NCBI RefSeq assembly: GCF_030160115.1
Contig: NZ_BSNS01000002.1
Location: 186,001-250,000 of the forward strand
Origin: Devosia nitrariae
GTDB taxonomy: Bacteria > Pseudomonadota > Alphaproteobacteria > Rhizobiales > Devosiaceae
Direction: 5' to 3'
DNA: 64,000 nucleotides
Within the stretch, counting starts at the first letter, position 1, and each line of letters begins with the position of its first letter. Shown here in pieces: positions 18,713 to 27,449 of this stretch. Both the position numbers and the translations under genes were made by a program. The notes beneath the pieces were generated by a model. The model did no database searches, was not told the DNA's origin, and worked only from the letters and a program-made list of their open reading frames with translations.

Positions 18713-19716
18713 CAGCCGAGCCTCACGCGCGGATCGATGAGGGGATAGACGAGGTCGATGATGAAGACGGCAACGGCGACCGCGATGATCGACATGGTGG
18801 TGACGCCGAGGACGAGACTGTAGTCGCCGCGATAGATGCCCTGGATCAGCAGCCGGCCCATCCCCGGATAGTTGAAGAGGAATTCGATGATGACCGCGCC
18901 GCCGAAGATGTTGCCGAGGCTGAGCGCGAGGCCGGTCAATTGCGGCAGGAGCGCATTGCGGGCGACATACTGGCTGAAGATCTTGCGGGAGGCGACGCCG
19001 CCGAGTTCCGCATAAACCACATGGTCGTCGGTCACGATGTTGGAGACGAGGGACCGCATGGAGATGAACCAGCTGCCGATGCCGACGAGCACCAGCGAGA
19101 GTGCCGGCAAGGTGCCGTGGATGAGGATCGAGCGGATATAGTCCCAGGTGAAGCCGGGGGTGAGGTTCATCTGCGCGCCACCCGAGATCGGCAGGACCGG
19201 CCAGGCGAAGCCGAAGATCAGCAGCAGGACGAGGCCGATGATATAGGCCGGCACCGGGTGCAGCGCCATGACGGCGGCACCGGCAAGCTTCAAGGCAAGA
19301 TTGGAGCGGAAATAGCCGGCCAACGCGCCGAGCAGGTTGCCGAGTGTCCAGGTGAAGGCGAGCGACAGGGTGAGCAGACCGATGGTCCAGGGCAGCGCGG
19401 CGGTGATGAGGGACATGACCGGGGTCGGAAAGGACGACAGCGACGGCCCGAAATCGCCGCGCAGCACACGGCTCCAGAACGCAGCATATTGCTCGAGAAC
19501 GGTCCCTTCGAGCCCGTAGAGCTCGCGCAGGGCCTCGCGCATCAGTTCGACGGCGCGCGGATCGGTGGCGCCGAAATTGGTCATCAGGGAAACCGTCTGC
19601 TCGACCGGATCGACCGGCGAGAGATTGGTGATGAGGAAGGCCAGCGTGATGCCCAGGAACACGACGAGGAAGAACTGGAATACACGCCGGACCAGGTACT
19701 TGGAAAAGCCGTCCAT
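18712..19716 (-). CDS. ABC transporter permease (DppB type)
   Basis: The 334-aa permease begins YLVRRVFQFFLVVFLGITLAFLI, typical for DppB, and ends GDYSLVLGVTTMSIIAVAVAVFIIDLVYPLIDPRVRLG, of which the last part is the DppB C-terminal signature. It contains the usual six spans. A strong hairpin at 19748-19772 separates it from the solute-binding gene upstream, so permease expression may be lower than that of the binding protein. Confidence 0.93.
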   Translation of the reverse strand: MDGFSKYLVRRVFQFFLVVFLGITLAFLITNLSPVDPVEQTVSLMTNFGATDPRAVELMREALRELYGLEGTVLEQYAAFWSRVLRGDFGPSLSSFPTPVMSLITAALPWTIGLLTLSLAFTWTLGNLLGALAGYFRSNLALKLAGAAVMALHPVPAYIIGLVLLLIFGFAWPVLPISGGAQMNLTPGFTWDYIRSILIHGTLPALSLVLVGIGSWFISMRSLVSNIVTDDHVVYAELGGVASRKIFSQYVARNALLPQLTGLALSLGNIFGGAVIIEFLFNYPGMGRLLIQGIYRGDYSLVLGVTTMSIIAVAVAVFIIDLVYPLIDPRVRLG

Positions 19717-19747
19717 CTGCTACCCGCTCTCAGCCTGAAGACAGAGG

Positions 19748-19772
19748 GGGCGGGACGGCAACCGTCCCGCCC
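19748..19772 (-). promoter_or_regulatory. Intra-operon hairpin between binding-protein and permease genes
   Basis: A perfect 11-bp stem (GGGCGGGACGG/CCGTCCCGCCC) with a 3-base loop lies in the 71-bp gap after the solute-binding gene. No T-run follows, so it probably stabilises the upstream mRNA or attenuates rather than ends transcription. Such structures often set higher binding-protein levels in ABC operons. Confidence 0.6.
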
Positions 19773-19787
19773 TCGATGAGGCGCCTG

Positions 19788-21689
19788 CTATTGCGGCGCG
19801 TTCGCGTTGGCCTCGAGCTCCACGATCATGTAGCGCGTATTCGACCAGAAGGGACCGGAGGCCGAATAGGGGTTGGCGGCGCTCGGATAGCCGGTCCAGT
19901 AGGTCGTGTCGAACGGGGCGAACTTGTTATAGGCCATCAGCGGGATGAACGGCATCTCCTCCACGGCAAGCTTCAAGTAGTCCATGCCCAGTTCCACGAC
20001 CTTGGGGTCATCGAACGCCACCGTGCGGTTGGCCTCGATGATGGCGTCGAGCTCCTCGTTCTGCCACCGCTGCAGGTTGCGCGGCGGCTGGACGGCCCCC
20101 GGCTCCTGAATGAAGTCGGAGTGGTAGCTCTCGAGGAAGAAGGAGAGGTCAGGGTGGCCACCCCACGTTTCGACCGTCCAGTAGGTCGCGGCTTCGTAGT
20201 CACCTGCTCCCAGCCGCTGGCCGTTGGTCGGCCCGGCGACATCGACCTGCGTCTGGATACCCTCCATCGACCATGTCTGGGCGATGATGGTGCCGGCGCG
20301 CGCCAGGGTCGGGATGTTGTCGCCTTCGACCATCAGCCGGATAGTGAAGGGCGTGCCGTCGGGCTTCATCCACTGGTTGCCCTGCTTGGTGAAGCCGGCC
20401 CGCTGCAGCAGTTCGGTGGCAGCCTGGATATCTTGCTTCCACCAGCCGAAGCCGAACATGCTCTTTAGCTGTTCGGGATCTTCCGGAATGTCCTCGCCCC
20501 ATTGCGGCCGCACGAGCGCGGCGATCTGATCGGCGACCGTCGGATCGTAAGGCTTGATGGTCTGAGCACCGGTGTCGAGCTCGAAATCGGTCAGCCATTG
20601 CTGCATCGGCTCATAGTAGTCGGTAATGGCCGTGCCGGTGGGCGGCGTCGACATGGCCGCAAGGTTTGCCGCGCCACGATAGGAGCCCATGGCGACAGCG
20701 CGGATGTCGATCAACAGGGCCAGGGCCCAGCGCACGTCGCGATTGTCGAACGGCTCCACCTGATGGTTGAACAACACCGACGGCAAGGTCGGATCCGGGT
20801 GTGCGAACGGGAAACCATCGAACCAGTAGGCGCTGTTGGCGCCGGCTTGGCGGGCGATGGTGAACATGCCTTCGGGCGCGATGTCGTTGATAACGTCGAG
20901 ATTGTGGTTCATCTGCTCGATCACGCGCGCGTCCGGATTGCCGGCGTTGCGGTAGACCACGTATTTGACCTGCGGCTCCTCCTCAACGGTCATGCCGATC
21001 GAGGTGCGCTGCCAATCGTCGCGCAGCCGCCAGATGACCCATTGGCCGGACGGGTCGTAGCTGTGCAGCACATAGGCGCTGAGCGATACCGGTGGGTTGT
21101 TGGCAAAACCAAGTGGGTCTTCAACAGTCTCGAAGACGTGCTTGGGCATGATCCAGGCGGCGTTCCAACGCACTGTAAAGAGCGTATGGAAACGTGAATT
21201 GGGGGCCTTCAACGTGAAGACCACCGTGTTGCGGTCGGGCGCCTCGACGCTCTCGACATTGACCGTCAGGGGGGCGCTCCAGTTCATGCCAGGATTGGCG
21301 ATGAGCGTTTCGACGGTATAGACAACATCCTCGGCGGTGAACTCGACGCCGTCGCTCCAGTAGATGCCTTCGCGCAGTTTCACCGTCATTTGGGTGAAGT
21401 CGTCATTGTAGCTCGGCCGTTCAGTGGCCAGGGCATTGGTCCAGGCCGTCTCGCCGGTTCCTTCCGGATTGATCCACCAGAAGGTATCGGCGGTCAGCTG
21501 CTGAAGGCCGTTGTTGCTGGCGCCGCCGCCCGGTGCCCACAGGTTGAACCATTCCGCGTTCTGCGAGGCCGGCCCCTGGATGATCAGGGTCTCGTTGCGC
21601 GGGATGTCGGCGATAAAATCCTGGGCGGCAACCGGCAGCGCCATCATGGCGAAGCCCAGGGCAGCCGCGAGCATCCTCTTCAATCTCAT
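19788..21689 (-). CDS. ABC transporter solute-binding protein (DppA/OppA family, family 5)
   Basis: This 633-aa protein has a signal peptide (MRLKRMLAAALGFAMMALPVAA-Q) and family 5 solute-binding signatures: LREGIYWSDGVEFTAEDVVYTVET, NHQVEPFDNRDVRWALALLIDI and a C-terminal domain with ELLQRAGFTKQGNQWMKPDGTPFTIRL. It is longer than classic DppA (~535 aa), as in many family 5 proteins that bind oligosaccharides or opines. GGAGGAGGAGAT precedes the start. It leads the five-gene operon and is divergent from the GH39-like gene, so the two probably share substrate and control. Confidence 0.92.
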   Translation of the reverse strand: MRLKRMLAAALGFAMMALPVAAQDFIADIPRNETLIIQGPASQNAEWFNLWAPGGGASNNGLQQLTADTFWWINPEGTGETAWTNALATERPSYNDDFTQMTVKLREGIYWSDGVEFTAEDVVYTVETLIANPGMNWSAPLTVNVESVEAPDRNTVVFTLKAPNSRFHTLFTVRWNAAWIMPKHVFETVEDPLGFANNPPVSLSAYVLHSYDPSGQWVIWRLRDDWQRTSIGMTVEEEPQVKYVVYRNAGNPDARVIEQMNHNLDVINDIAPEGMFTIARQAGANSAYWFDGFPFAHPDPTLPSVLFNHQVEPFDNRDVRWALALLIDIRAVAMGSYRGAANLAAMSTPPTGTAITDYYEPMQQWLTDFELDTGAQTIKPYDPTVADQIAALVRPQWGEDIPEDPEQLKSMFGFGWWKQDIQAATELLQRAGFTKQGNQWMKPDGTPFTIRLMVEGDNIPTLARAGTIIAQTWSMEGIQTQVDVAGPTNGQRLGAGDYEAATYWTVETWGGHPDLSFFLESYHSDFIQEPGAVQPPRNLQRWQNEELDAIIEANRTVAFDDPKVVELGMDYLKLAVEEMPFIPLMAYNKFAPFDTTYWTGYPSAANPYSASGPFWSNTRYMIVELEANANAPQ

Positions 21690-22032
21690 GATCTCCTCCT
21701 CCTGGCTCTCGTGCGAGCCGATGGCGACCGGGGAATTCCACTCGCTCGCCCCTTCCTTGGCGGCTCATCCACTCACGATCCGCTTGCGCATCGGAAATCG
21801 GGGCCGCAAGTCTCTTTATCGACAATTTTTGCGACCTCGGCAACACCTATCGGGCGAGATTCGCCTGAAATGTAGAGAAAATCGTGAAACGACGACGGTG
21901 AGAGCTCGCTTCTCGATATATATTATTGACAAAACTGGCTCATCGCATAGCTTCCCAATCCTGGCAAACGGTTCGCCGGCGCGTCGGCGCGTGCGACCTT
22001 GGACCGCGCAACTGCACAAAGGGTGGAGAGAT
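21690..22032. promoter_or_regulatory. Divergent control region between ABC operon and glycosidase gene
   Basis: This 343-bp intergenic region separates divergent genes. Its central part (about 21895-21960) is clearly AT-rich against the surrounding sequence and includes GATATATATTATTGACAAAA. The 12-mer ATTATTGACAAA is repeated before the Gfo/Idh gene. No coding frame is convincing. Confidence 0.6.
21922..21933 (+). promoter_or_regulatory. ATTATTGACAAA motif, copy 1
   Basis: The 12-mer ATTATTGACAAA lies 99 bp before the glycosidase start. The same 12-mer occurs on the minus strand at 25494-25505 and a shorter version at 25671-25680. The core ATTGACAA(A/T) is near-palindromic (ATTG-N-CAAT) and contains TTGACA, so it may be an operator, a -35 box, or both. 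Confidence 0.5.
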
Positions 22033-23634
22033 ATGCCTCAGACTTACGACGTCAGGGTCGACGTCCATGCGGACCGCAGCCGGGGGCCCTATCGGCCATT
22101 GTGGAACTGGTTCGGCTATGACGAGCCGAACTACACCTACACCGACAACGGCAGAAAGCTCTTGAAGGAACTGACTGAGCTTAGCCCGGAGCCCGTGCGG
22201 GTGCGCACGCACAACCTCTTGACCTCAGGCGATGGCCGGTATGCCCTCAAATGGGGCTCGACCAATGCCTATACCGAGGATGCGAACGGCAATCCGGTCT
22301 ATGACTGGACTGTCATGGACAAGATCTTCGATGCCTATGTCGAGGCAGGCAATGTTCCGCTGATCCAGGTCGGGTTCACCCCCGAGGCCCTTTCTGACGA
22401 TCCCGGACCTTACCGGCACAATTGGTCGCTCGAGGATCGCTACGCCACCATCATGACCGGCTGGGCCTCGCCCCCGAACGACCTCAGGAAGTGGGACGGC
22501 CTCATCTACGCCTGGGCCCGGCACCTGGCCGACCGCTATGGCGAGGAGAAGGTGACCACCTGGCCCTGGGAGGTCTGGAATGAACCGGACGGGCACTATT
22601 GGAAGGGTACGATTCCCGAATTCTGCGCCATGTACGATGTGACGGCCAAGGCGATCAAGCGCGCCCTGCCCGGCGCGCGCGTCGGCGGACCGCACACCTG
22701 CGGGGCCTTCTCCAATCCCAAGGCACAGAAGTTCCTGCGCGAGTTCCTGCAGTTCGTTGTCGACAACAAGTCGCCCATCGACTTCATCGCCTTCCACGCC
22801 AAGGGTAATCCGGTGGTCTACAAGGATCACGTACGCATGGGGCTCCACAAGCAGTTGCGCGATATCGAGACCAACCTCGCAATCGTCAATGAATTCCCTG
22901 CCCTTAAGAGTCTGCCCGTCATTATCGGTGAATCCGATCCCGAAGGGTGCGCGGCCTGTTCGGCGCGAGTCCATCCGCAGAATGGCTATCGCAACGGGCC
23001 GCTCTACGGCGCCTATATCGTCGAGAGCATGATCCGCACCTATGAACTTTCACACCGTGCCAGAATCGAGATCGAGGGTGCGGTGACCTGGGCCTTCCTG
23101 TTCGAGGAGCAGCCCTGGTTCGACGGTTTCCGGGACCTCGCCACCAACGGTGTCGACAAGGCGGTGCTCAACGGCTTCCGCATGCTCGGCATGCTCGGCG
23201 GCGAATGGCTCGAGACCGCAAGTGATCATGCCCTCGACATCGAAACCATCATGGAGCACGGCGTGCGCGACACGCCGGACGTCAACGCCGTCGCCACCCG
23301 TGACGACAAGGGCGTGAGCATTCTCGTCTGGAATTACCATGACGACGATATCGAGGACGGAGCGGCGCGGATATCGATCAACGTCGATGGCGTCCCGGCC
23401 GGTAAACCGCGCCTTTCCCATTACCGCATGGACAAGGACCACTCCAACGCCTTCGGGGTATGGAAATCCATGGGCTCGCCACAGGATGTTTCCGGAGCCG
23501 ACCATGCGAAGCTGGAAGCGGCCGGCAAGCTCGAGATGATCGAGGCGACCGATGTCGATTCCAGCGGCGGCCGGCTCAACCTGACCACTGCGCTGCCGAG
23601 GCAAGGCGTTTCGCTGCTTCGGCTCGAGTGGTAG
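22033..23634 (+). CDS. GH39-like glycoside hydrolase
   Basis: This 533-aa protein has no signal peptide, so it acts in the cytoplasm on imported substrate. The start is ATG 22033 behind GGTGGAGAG; the longer open frame from 21511 crosses the promoter region. It resembles GH39 (beta-xylosidase/alpha-L-iduronidase family): WEVWNEPDG with the presumed acid/base E184, and SLPVIIGESDPEG with presumed nucleophile E300. The N-terminal WNWFGYDEPNYTYTDNGRKLLKEL also fits. It is divergent from an oligosaccharide-type ABC operon and upstream of sugar-acid genes, which suggests it releases sugars or uronic acids from imported oligomers. Exact linkage unknown. Confidence 0.85.
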   Translation: MPQTYDVRVDVHADRSRGPYRPLWNWFGYDEPNYTYTDNGRKLLKELTELSPEPVRVRTHNLLTSGDGRYALKWGSTNAYTEDANGNPVYDWTVMDKIFDAYVEAGNVPLIQVGFTPEALSDDPGPYRHNWSLEDRYATIMTGWASPPNDLRKWDGLIYAWARHLADRYGEEKVTTWPWEVWNEPDGHYWKGTIPEFCAMYDVTAKAIKRALPGARVGGPHTCGAFSNPKAQKFLREFLQFVVDNKSPIDFIAFHAKGNPVVYKDHVRMGLHKQLRDIETNLAIVNEFPALKSLPVIIGESDPEGCAACSARVHPQNGYRNGPLYGAYIVESMIRTYELSHRARIEIEGAVTWAFLFEEQPWFDGFRDLATNGVDKAVLNGFRMLGMLGGEWLETASDHALDIETIMEHGVRDTPDVNAVATRDDKGVSILVWNYHDDDIEDGAARISINVDGVPAGKPRLSHYRMDKDHSNAFGVWKSMGSPQDVSGADHAKLEAAGKLEMIEATDVDSSGGRLNLTTALPRQGVSLLRLEW

Positions 23635-23650
23635 CGCGGCCTCCGCGCAA

Positions 23651-23677
23651 GCGCCCGCCCTCCTCCCGGGCGGGCGC
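23651..23677. terminator. Bidirectional hairpin terminator
   Basis: A perfect 10-bp stem GCGCCCGCCC/GGGCGGGCGC with a 7-base loop lies between two convergent genes (glycosidase ending 23634, GntR gene ending 23687). The T-run is weak. Confidence 0.55.
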
Positions 23678-23686
23678 CCTTCATCC

Positions 23687-24364
23687 TCAGGCGTCGCCAG
23701 CCACCCGCTCGATATACCGGCGCTTGCTGGGCTGGAGGTGATCGACGCAGAGCTGGGCGAGGACCCAATTGTCCCGACCCTTGAGCATCTCGATCATCAG
23801 TCTGTGCTGACTGTGGGAAATGTCGAGGGAGGCGCGTTCGGACATGGAGTTGGCGCGCACCGGCAGGCTGAAGCGCATGTAGAGCTCGATCGTCTGCACC
23901 AGATATTTGTTGCCACACGCTCCAAAGAGGGTCAGGTGAAAACGATCGTTGGTTTCGTGGACGCCGCGCAGATAGCCGGATTCGATGTGACGGCCGTGCT
24001 CCTCGTGGATGGCCATCAGCTGCTCGATCAACCAGTCCGGCGCCGGCAACGGGATCCAAAGGGCGGCCTGGCGCTGGACGAGTTCGCGCACATCATAGAT
24101 CTGGCGCACTTCCTCAGCGGTCAGCGAACGCACCGTCGCGCCCTTGTTGCGCTCGCGTACGATAATGCCCATCTGCTCGAGCTGCACCAGAGCCTGGCGC
24201 ACGAAGTGCCGGGTGACCGGGAAGCGTGAGAGCAGAGAATCTTCGGTCAACCTTGTGCCAGGTGCGAGGCGCCCGAAGATGATGTCCTCCTCGAGGGCGC
24301 GCACGATCCGCAGGTCCTCGTGAACTCCGTCTTCGCTGACGTCCTTGTCGATGTCGATCGTCAT
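23687..24364 (-). CDS. GntR-family regulator with FCD domain
   Basis: The 225-aa protein has an N-terminal winged helix (EDIIFGRLAPGTRLTEDSLLSRF, TRHFVRQALVQLEQMGIIVRERNKGATVRSL, of which the helix-turn-helix is the second half) and a C-terminal all-helical FCD domain (VRQIYDVRELVQRQAALW, HEEHGRHIES, DISHSQHRLMIEMLKGRD). FCD regulators usually bind sugar acids or other carboxylates and a metal. It lies between the glycosidase and the dehydrogenase, so it is the best local candidate to control this region. Confidence 0.9.
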   Translation of the reverse strand: MTIDIDKDVSEDGVHEDLRIVRALEEDIIFGRLAPGTRLTEDSLLSRFPVTRHFVRQALVQLEQMGIIVRERNKGATVRSLTAEEVRQIYDVRELVQRQAALWIPLPAPDWLIEQLMAIHEEHGRHIESGYLRGVHETNDRFHLTLFGACGNKYLVQTIELYMRFSLPVRANSMSERASLDISHSQHRLMIEMLKGRDNWVLAQLCVDHLQPSKRRYIERVAGDA

Positions 24365-24428
24365 CGCCGTCTAGAGCGCGACGCGCGCTCCACCCTTTTG
24401 TTGTCGCGGGATTTTCGGCCGGACCCTA

Positions 24429-25445
24429 TCAGGTCGGGTTTGGCTTTTCGAATCCGCTCAGCCGATAGATGGTTTCAACGAGTTCGAGCGTCATCAGGTT
24501 ATCTCTAGCTCCCGTCTCGAACCGGCCGCCGCGGCCGAGGCCGTCGAGGAAATGGCCGATGGCGCCGGTATAGGATTGCCGGTAGCTGGCCTCGAGGTCG
24601 AACGCCTCCTCGCGCACCTCATCGCCCTCGAGCCGCAGCGTGCCGCCCTCGAGGCTGACGATGCCGCGCTCACCAAAGATGCGCAGCCTGTCGCGCGGCA
24701 CCGGCGGCGCGCCATGCACGGCAAGATTGCCGGAAACGAAGATCGCCGTGCTGTCGGTCATGCTGTGGAGAGCGATCGAGGCGACGTCCTCGCCCTTGAT
24801 CTCGTCATTGGTACGCCAGAGCCGGGCCGTATCGACGACCATCTCGCCCAGCAGGAAGCGCAGGGTATCGAGGTGGTGGATCAGCACCTCCATGACCAAC
24901 AAGCGGTCGAGGGTGGTGAAGAACGGTTGCCGCTCGAGCGCAGGACGCACGCCCCTGCCGTCCGGGATCATGCCGCTCGAATGGAATTCGAGTTCGACGT
25001 GACGTATGGTGCCGACGAGGCCTTCGTCGATCCAGTCGCGCAGCCGGCGGTAGTGGGGCCGGAAACGCCAGTTCTCGTGCACCATCAGCGGCACGCCCCC
25101 GTCGACCTCGGCAACGAGATCAGTTGCGGCATCGAGATCGGTCGCGAGCGGCTTCTGGCAGAGCACCGGCAGGCCATGACGCGCAGCAAGGCGCACAAGG
25201 TCGGCGTGGAACTCGCGCGGCGCGCAGATATCGACCGCGTCGATCTCGACGCCCGTGAGCATTGCCTCAGCATGCTGGAACACAGCGGGTATGCCGAACT
25301 CGCGCGCGCGGCGACGGGCCGCTTCGATATCAGGATCGCAGATCGCCACCACCTCGGCTCGATCGGCCATGGCCTGCCAGGCCGGCAGGTGGTACTGGGT
25401 CACCCACCCCGCCCCGACCATGGCAATTCTCAGCGGCTCTGGCAT
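24429..25445 (-). CDS. Gfo/Idh/MocA-family oxidoreductase
   Basis: The 338-aa protein starts with a Rossmann fold (RIAMVGAGWVTQYHLPAW) and has the family's EKP-type motif as VLCQKPLATDLDAA, followed by the C-terminal alpha/beta domain. It would oxidise a sugar or inositol-like substrate with NAD(P). The ATTGACAAA motif lies 49 bp upstream. It is divergent from the dehydratase operon, and would fit as the first oxidation step yielding a sugar lactone, by inference. Confidence 0.9.
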   Translation of the reverse strand: MPEPLRIAMVGAGWVTQYHLPAWQAMADRAEVVAICDPDIEAARRRAREFGIPAVFQHAEAMLTGVEIDAVDICAPREFHADLVRLAARHGLPVLCQKPLATDLDAATDLVAEVDGGVPLMVHENWRFRPHYRRLRDWIDEGLVGTIRHVELEFHSSGMIPDGRGVRPALERQPFFTTLDRLLVMEVLIHHLDTLRFLLGEMVVDTARLWRTNDEIKGEDVASIALHSMTDSTAIFVSGNLAVHGAPPVPRDRLRIFGERGIVSLEGGTLRLEGDEVREEAFDLEASYRQSYTGAIGHFLDGLGRGGRFETGARDNLMTLELVETIYRLSGFEKPNPT

Positions 25446-25493
25446 GGCTGGCCTTCCTGATTTCTGCTCTTCGTGCTGACGGGTTGAGATACA

Positions 25494-25505
25494 TTTGTCA
25501 ATAAT
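25494..25505 (-). promoter_or_regulatory. ATTATTGACAAA motif, copy 2
   Basis: Read on the minus strand this is ATTATTGACAAA, identical to 21922-21933. It lies 49 bp before the dehydrogenase start, a distance suited to a -35 box or operator. Confidence 0.5.
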
Positions 25506-25670
25506 TATCTACCCTCCAACGAACCACCACGCCCCTCAATCCGACATCTGCCGATACCCCTCCTATTCACGTTCGCTGATTCATATCCTTTTTCCGGGCA
25601 TCTCCGCTCACACAAACCTCTCGTTACTGCACCCGAAAGCCTCTGGCCGCTATTGATGCCATTTCTATTT

Positions 25671-25680
25671 TATTGACAAT
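25671..25680 (+). promoter_or_regulatory. TATTGACAAT motif, copy 3
   Basis: The shorter form TATTGACAAT contains a perfect ATTG-A-CAAT dyad and lies 69 bp before the TTG start of the dehydratase gene. Confidence 0.45.
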
Positions 25681-25748
25681 CCGAGCTGGACCGTTAGGCT
25701 GACTGTATTGAGCGACGCGATCGAGGCGCGCCGAACGGGAGGCTGATT

Positions 25749-27449
25749 TTGACGCGCGGGCTTCGCAGGAAACTCACCAGCTACGGCGATCAGGAGTTCT
25801 CGCTGTTCCTGCGCAAGGCCTTCATCAAGGCCATGGGATTCTCCGACGACGCCCTCGACCGCCCCATCATCGGCATCGCCAACACCTATTCGGACTACAA
25901 TCCCTGTCACGGCAACGTGCCGCAACTCATCGAGGCGGCCAAGCGCGGCGTGATGCTCGCCGGAGGCTTGCCCATGGTCTTCCCGACCATGTCGATCCAC
26001 GAGAGCTTTGCGTCCCCGACCTCGATGTACCTGCGCAATCTCATGGCCATGGAAACCGAGGAGATGGTGCGCGCCCAGCCGATGGACGCAGTGATCCTTA
26101 TCGGGGGCTGCGACAAGACCATTCCGGCCCAGATGATGGCGGCGGCGAGCAGCGAGGTGCCGGCCATCATCCTGCCGACTGGCCCCATGGCGACCGGCAG
26201 CCACAAGGGCGAGCGCCTGGGGGCCTGCACCGACTGCCGCCGCATCTGGGGCAAGTTCCGCGCCGGCGAAATCGACGAAGAGGAAGTCGGACTCATCAAT
26301 GGACGCCTGGTAAGCTCGGTCGGCACCTGCACGGTCATGGGCACAGCCAGCACCATGGCCTGCCTTGCCGAAGCCATGGGCCTGGCATTGCCCATGTCGG
26401 GATCGGCCCCGGCGACCTCCGCGGAGCGGTTCCGGCTTGCCGAAGAGACCGGGTGCACGGCGGTCGGGCTGGCCGAGGCCGACGGACCCGTTGCGGCTGA
26501 TCTGATGACCCCGCAGGCTTTCCGTAACGGCCTCGCCGTCCTGCAGGCGCTCGGCGGATCGACCAACGGCGTCGTTCATCTGGCCGCGATCGCCGGACGG
26601 CTCGGGCGCAGGCTTGATCTTGCCGAGCTCGATGCAATCGGCCGAAAGGTGCCGGTGCTCGTCGATCTCAAGCCGTCGGGGGTCGCCTATATGGGCGAGT
26701 TCCATGAGGCGGGCGGCGTGCCACGGCTGCTCACCGAACTCAACGATGTGCTCGACCGCACGGCGCGGACCGTTTCCGGGCAGACGATCGGGGATGTGAT
26801 CGACGCGGTGCCGCCACGGCACGAGGAGGCAATCATCCGGCGGCGCGACGACCCGGTGGCTCCAGCCGGCGCGATCGCAGTGCTTGCCGGCAACCTTGCC
26901 CCCCGCGGCGCCGTCATCAAGCATTCGGCGGCTTCGGAGGAGCTGCAGGTTCACGAAGGCCGCGCGATCGTCTTCGATTCGGTCGAGGACATGGCGCTCC
27001 GGCTGGACGACGACGCGATCGATATTGGGGCCGAGGACGTGCTGGTGCTGCGCAATGCCGGCCCACGTGGCGCGCCGGGCATGCCTGAGGCCGGCTATAT
27101 TCCCATCCCGCGGCGTCTCGCCCGTAAGGGCGTCAAGGATATGGTGCGCATCTCGGACGCGCGCATGAGCGGCACCGCCTTCGGCACGGTCATCCTTCAT
27201 GTAACGCCGGAAGCGGCCGATGGCGGACCGCTGGCCATCGTCAGGACCGGCGACCGCATCCGTCTCGACGTGCCGGCGCGGCGGCTTGATCTGATGATCG
27301 CGGACGACGAGTTCGCCCGCCGTATCAAGAGCCTGCCAAAGGTGCCGCCTTCCGGCTCTCGCGGGTATGCGGGCCTCTATGACCGGCACGTTCTGCAAGC
27401 GGACGAAGGCGTCGACTTCGATTTCCTCAGGGCCGAGCGCGATGGCTGA
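25749..27449 (+). CDS. IlvD/Edd-family sugar-acid dehydratase
   Basis: The 566-aa protein belongs to the Fe-S dependent IlvD/Edd family: cluster cysteines C53 (SDYNPCHGN), C121 (IGGCDKT) and C194 (VGTCTVMGTASTM), and the SDARMSGTAFG motif near the C-terminus. Its N-terminal LRRKLTSYGDQEFSLFLRKAF is like the pentonate dehydratase branch (L-arabinonate/D-xylonate) rather than IlvD itself. It would convert an aldonate to a 2-keto-3-deoxy acid. TTG 25749 is the start, after GGGAGGC. It overlaps the lactonase gene by 8 bp, and the operon continues to 30042. Confidence 0.9.
   Translation: MTRGLRRKLTSYGDQEFSLFLRKAFIKAMGFSDDALDRPIIGIANTYSDYNPCHGNVPQLIEAAKRGVMLAGGLPMVFPTMSIHESFASPTSMYLRNLMAMETEEMVRAQPMDAVILIGGCDKTIPAQMMAAASSEVPAIILPTGPMATGSHKGERLGACTDCRRIWGKFRAGEIDEEEVGLINGRLVSSVGTCTVMGTASTMACLAEAMGLALPMSGSAPATSAERFRLAEETGCTAVGLAEADGPVAADLMTPQAFRNGLAVLQALGGSTNGVVHLAAIAGRLGRRLDLAELDAIGRKVPVLVDLKPSGVAYMGEFHEAGGVPRLLTELNDVLDRTARTVSGQTIGDVIDAVPPRHEEAIIRRRDDPVAPAGAIAVLAGNLAPRGAVIKHSAASEELQVHEGRAIVFDSVEDMALRLDDDAIDIGAEDVLVLRNAGPRGAPGMPEAGYIPIPRRLARKGVKDMVRISDARMSGTAFGTVILHVTPEAADGGPLAIVRTGDRIRLDVPARRLDLMIADDEFARRIKSLPKVPPSGSRGYAGLYDRHVLQADEGVDFDFLRAERDG

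Larger units (their letters stand above)
25446..25748. promoter_or_regulatory. Divergent promoter region with two ATTGACAA elements
   Basis: This 303-bp AT-richer region lies between the dehydrogenase (minus) and the dehydratase operon (plus). One element faces each gene: TTTGTCAATAAT at 25494-25505 and TATTGACAAT at 25671-25680. No gene is evident. Confidence 0.6.

Noticed and set aside
21511-22032. N-terminal extension of the glycosidase frame
   Set aside because: It would run through the promoter region and into the solute-binding gene; ATG 22033 has a ribosome site and starts the domain.
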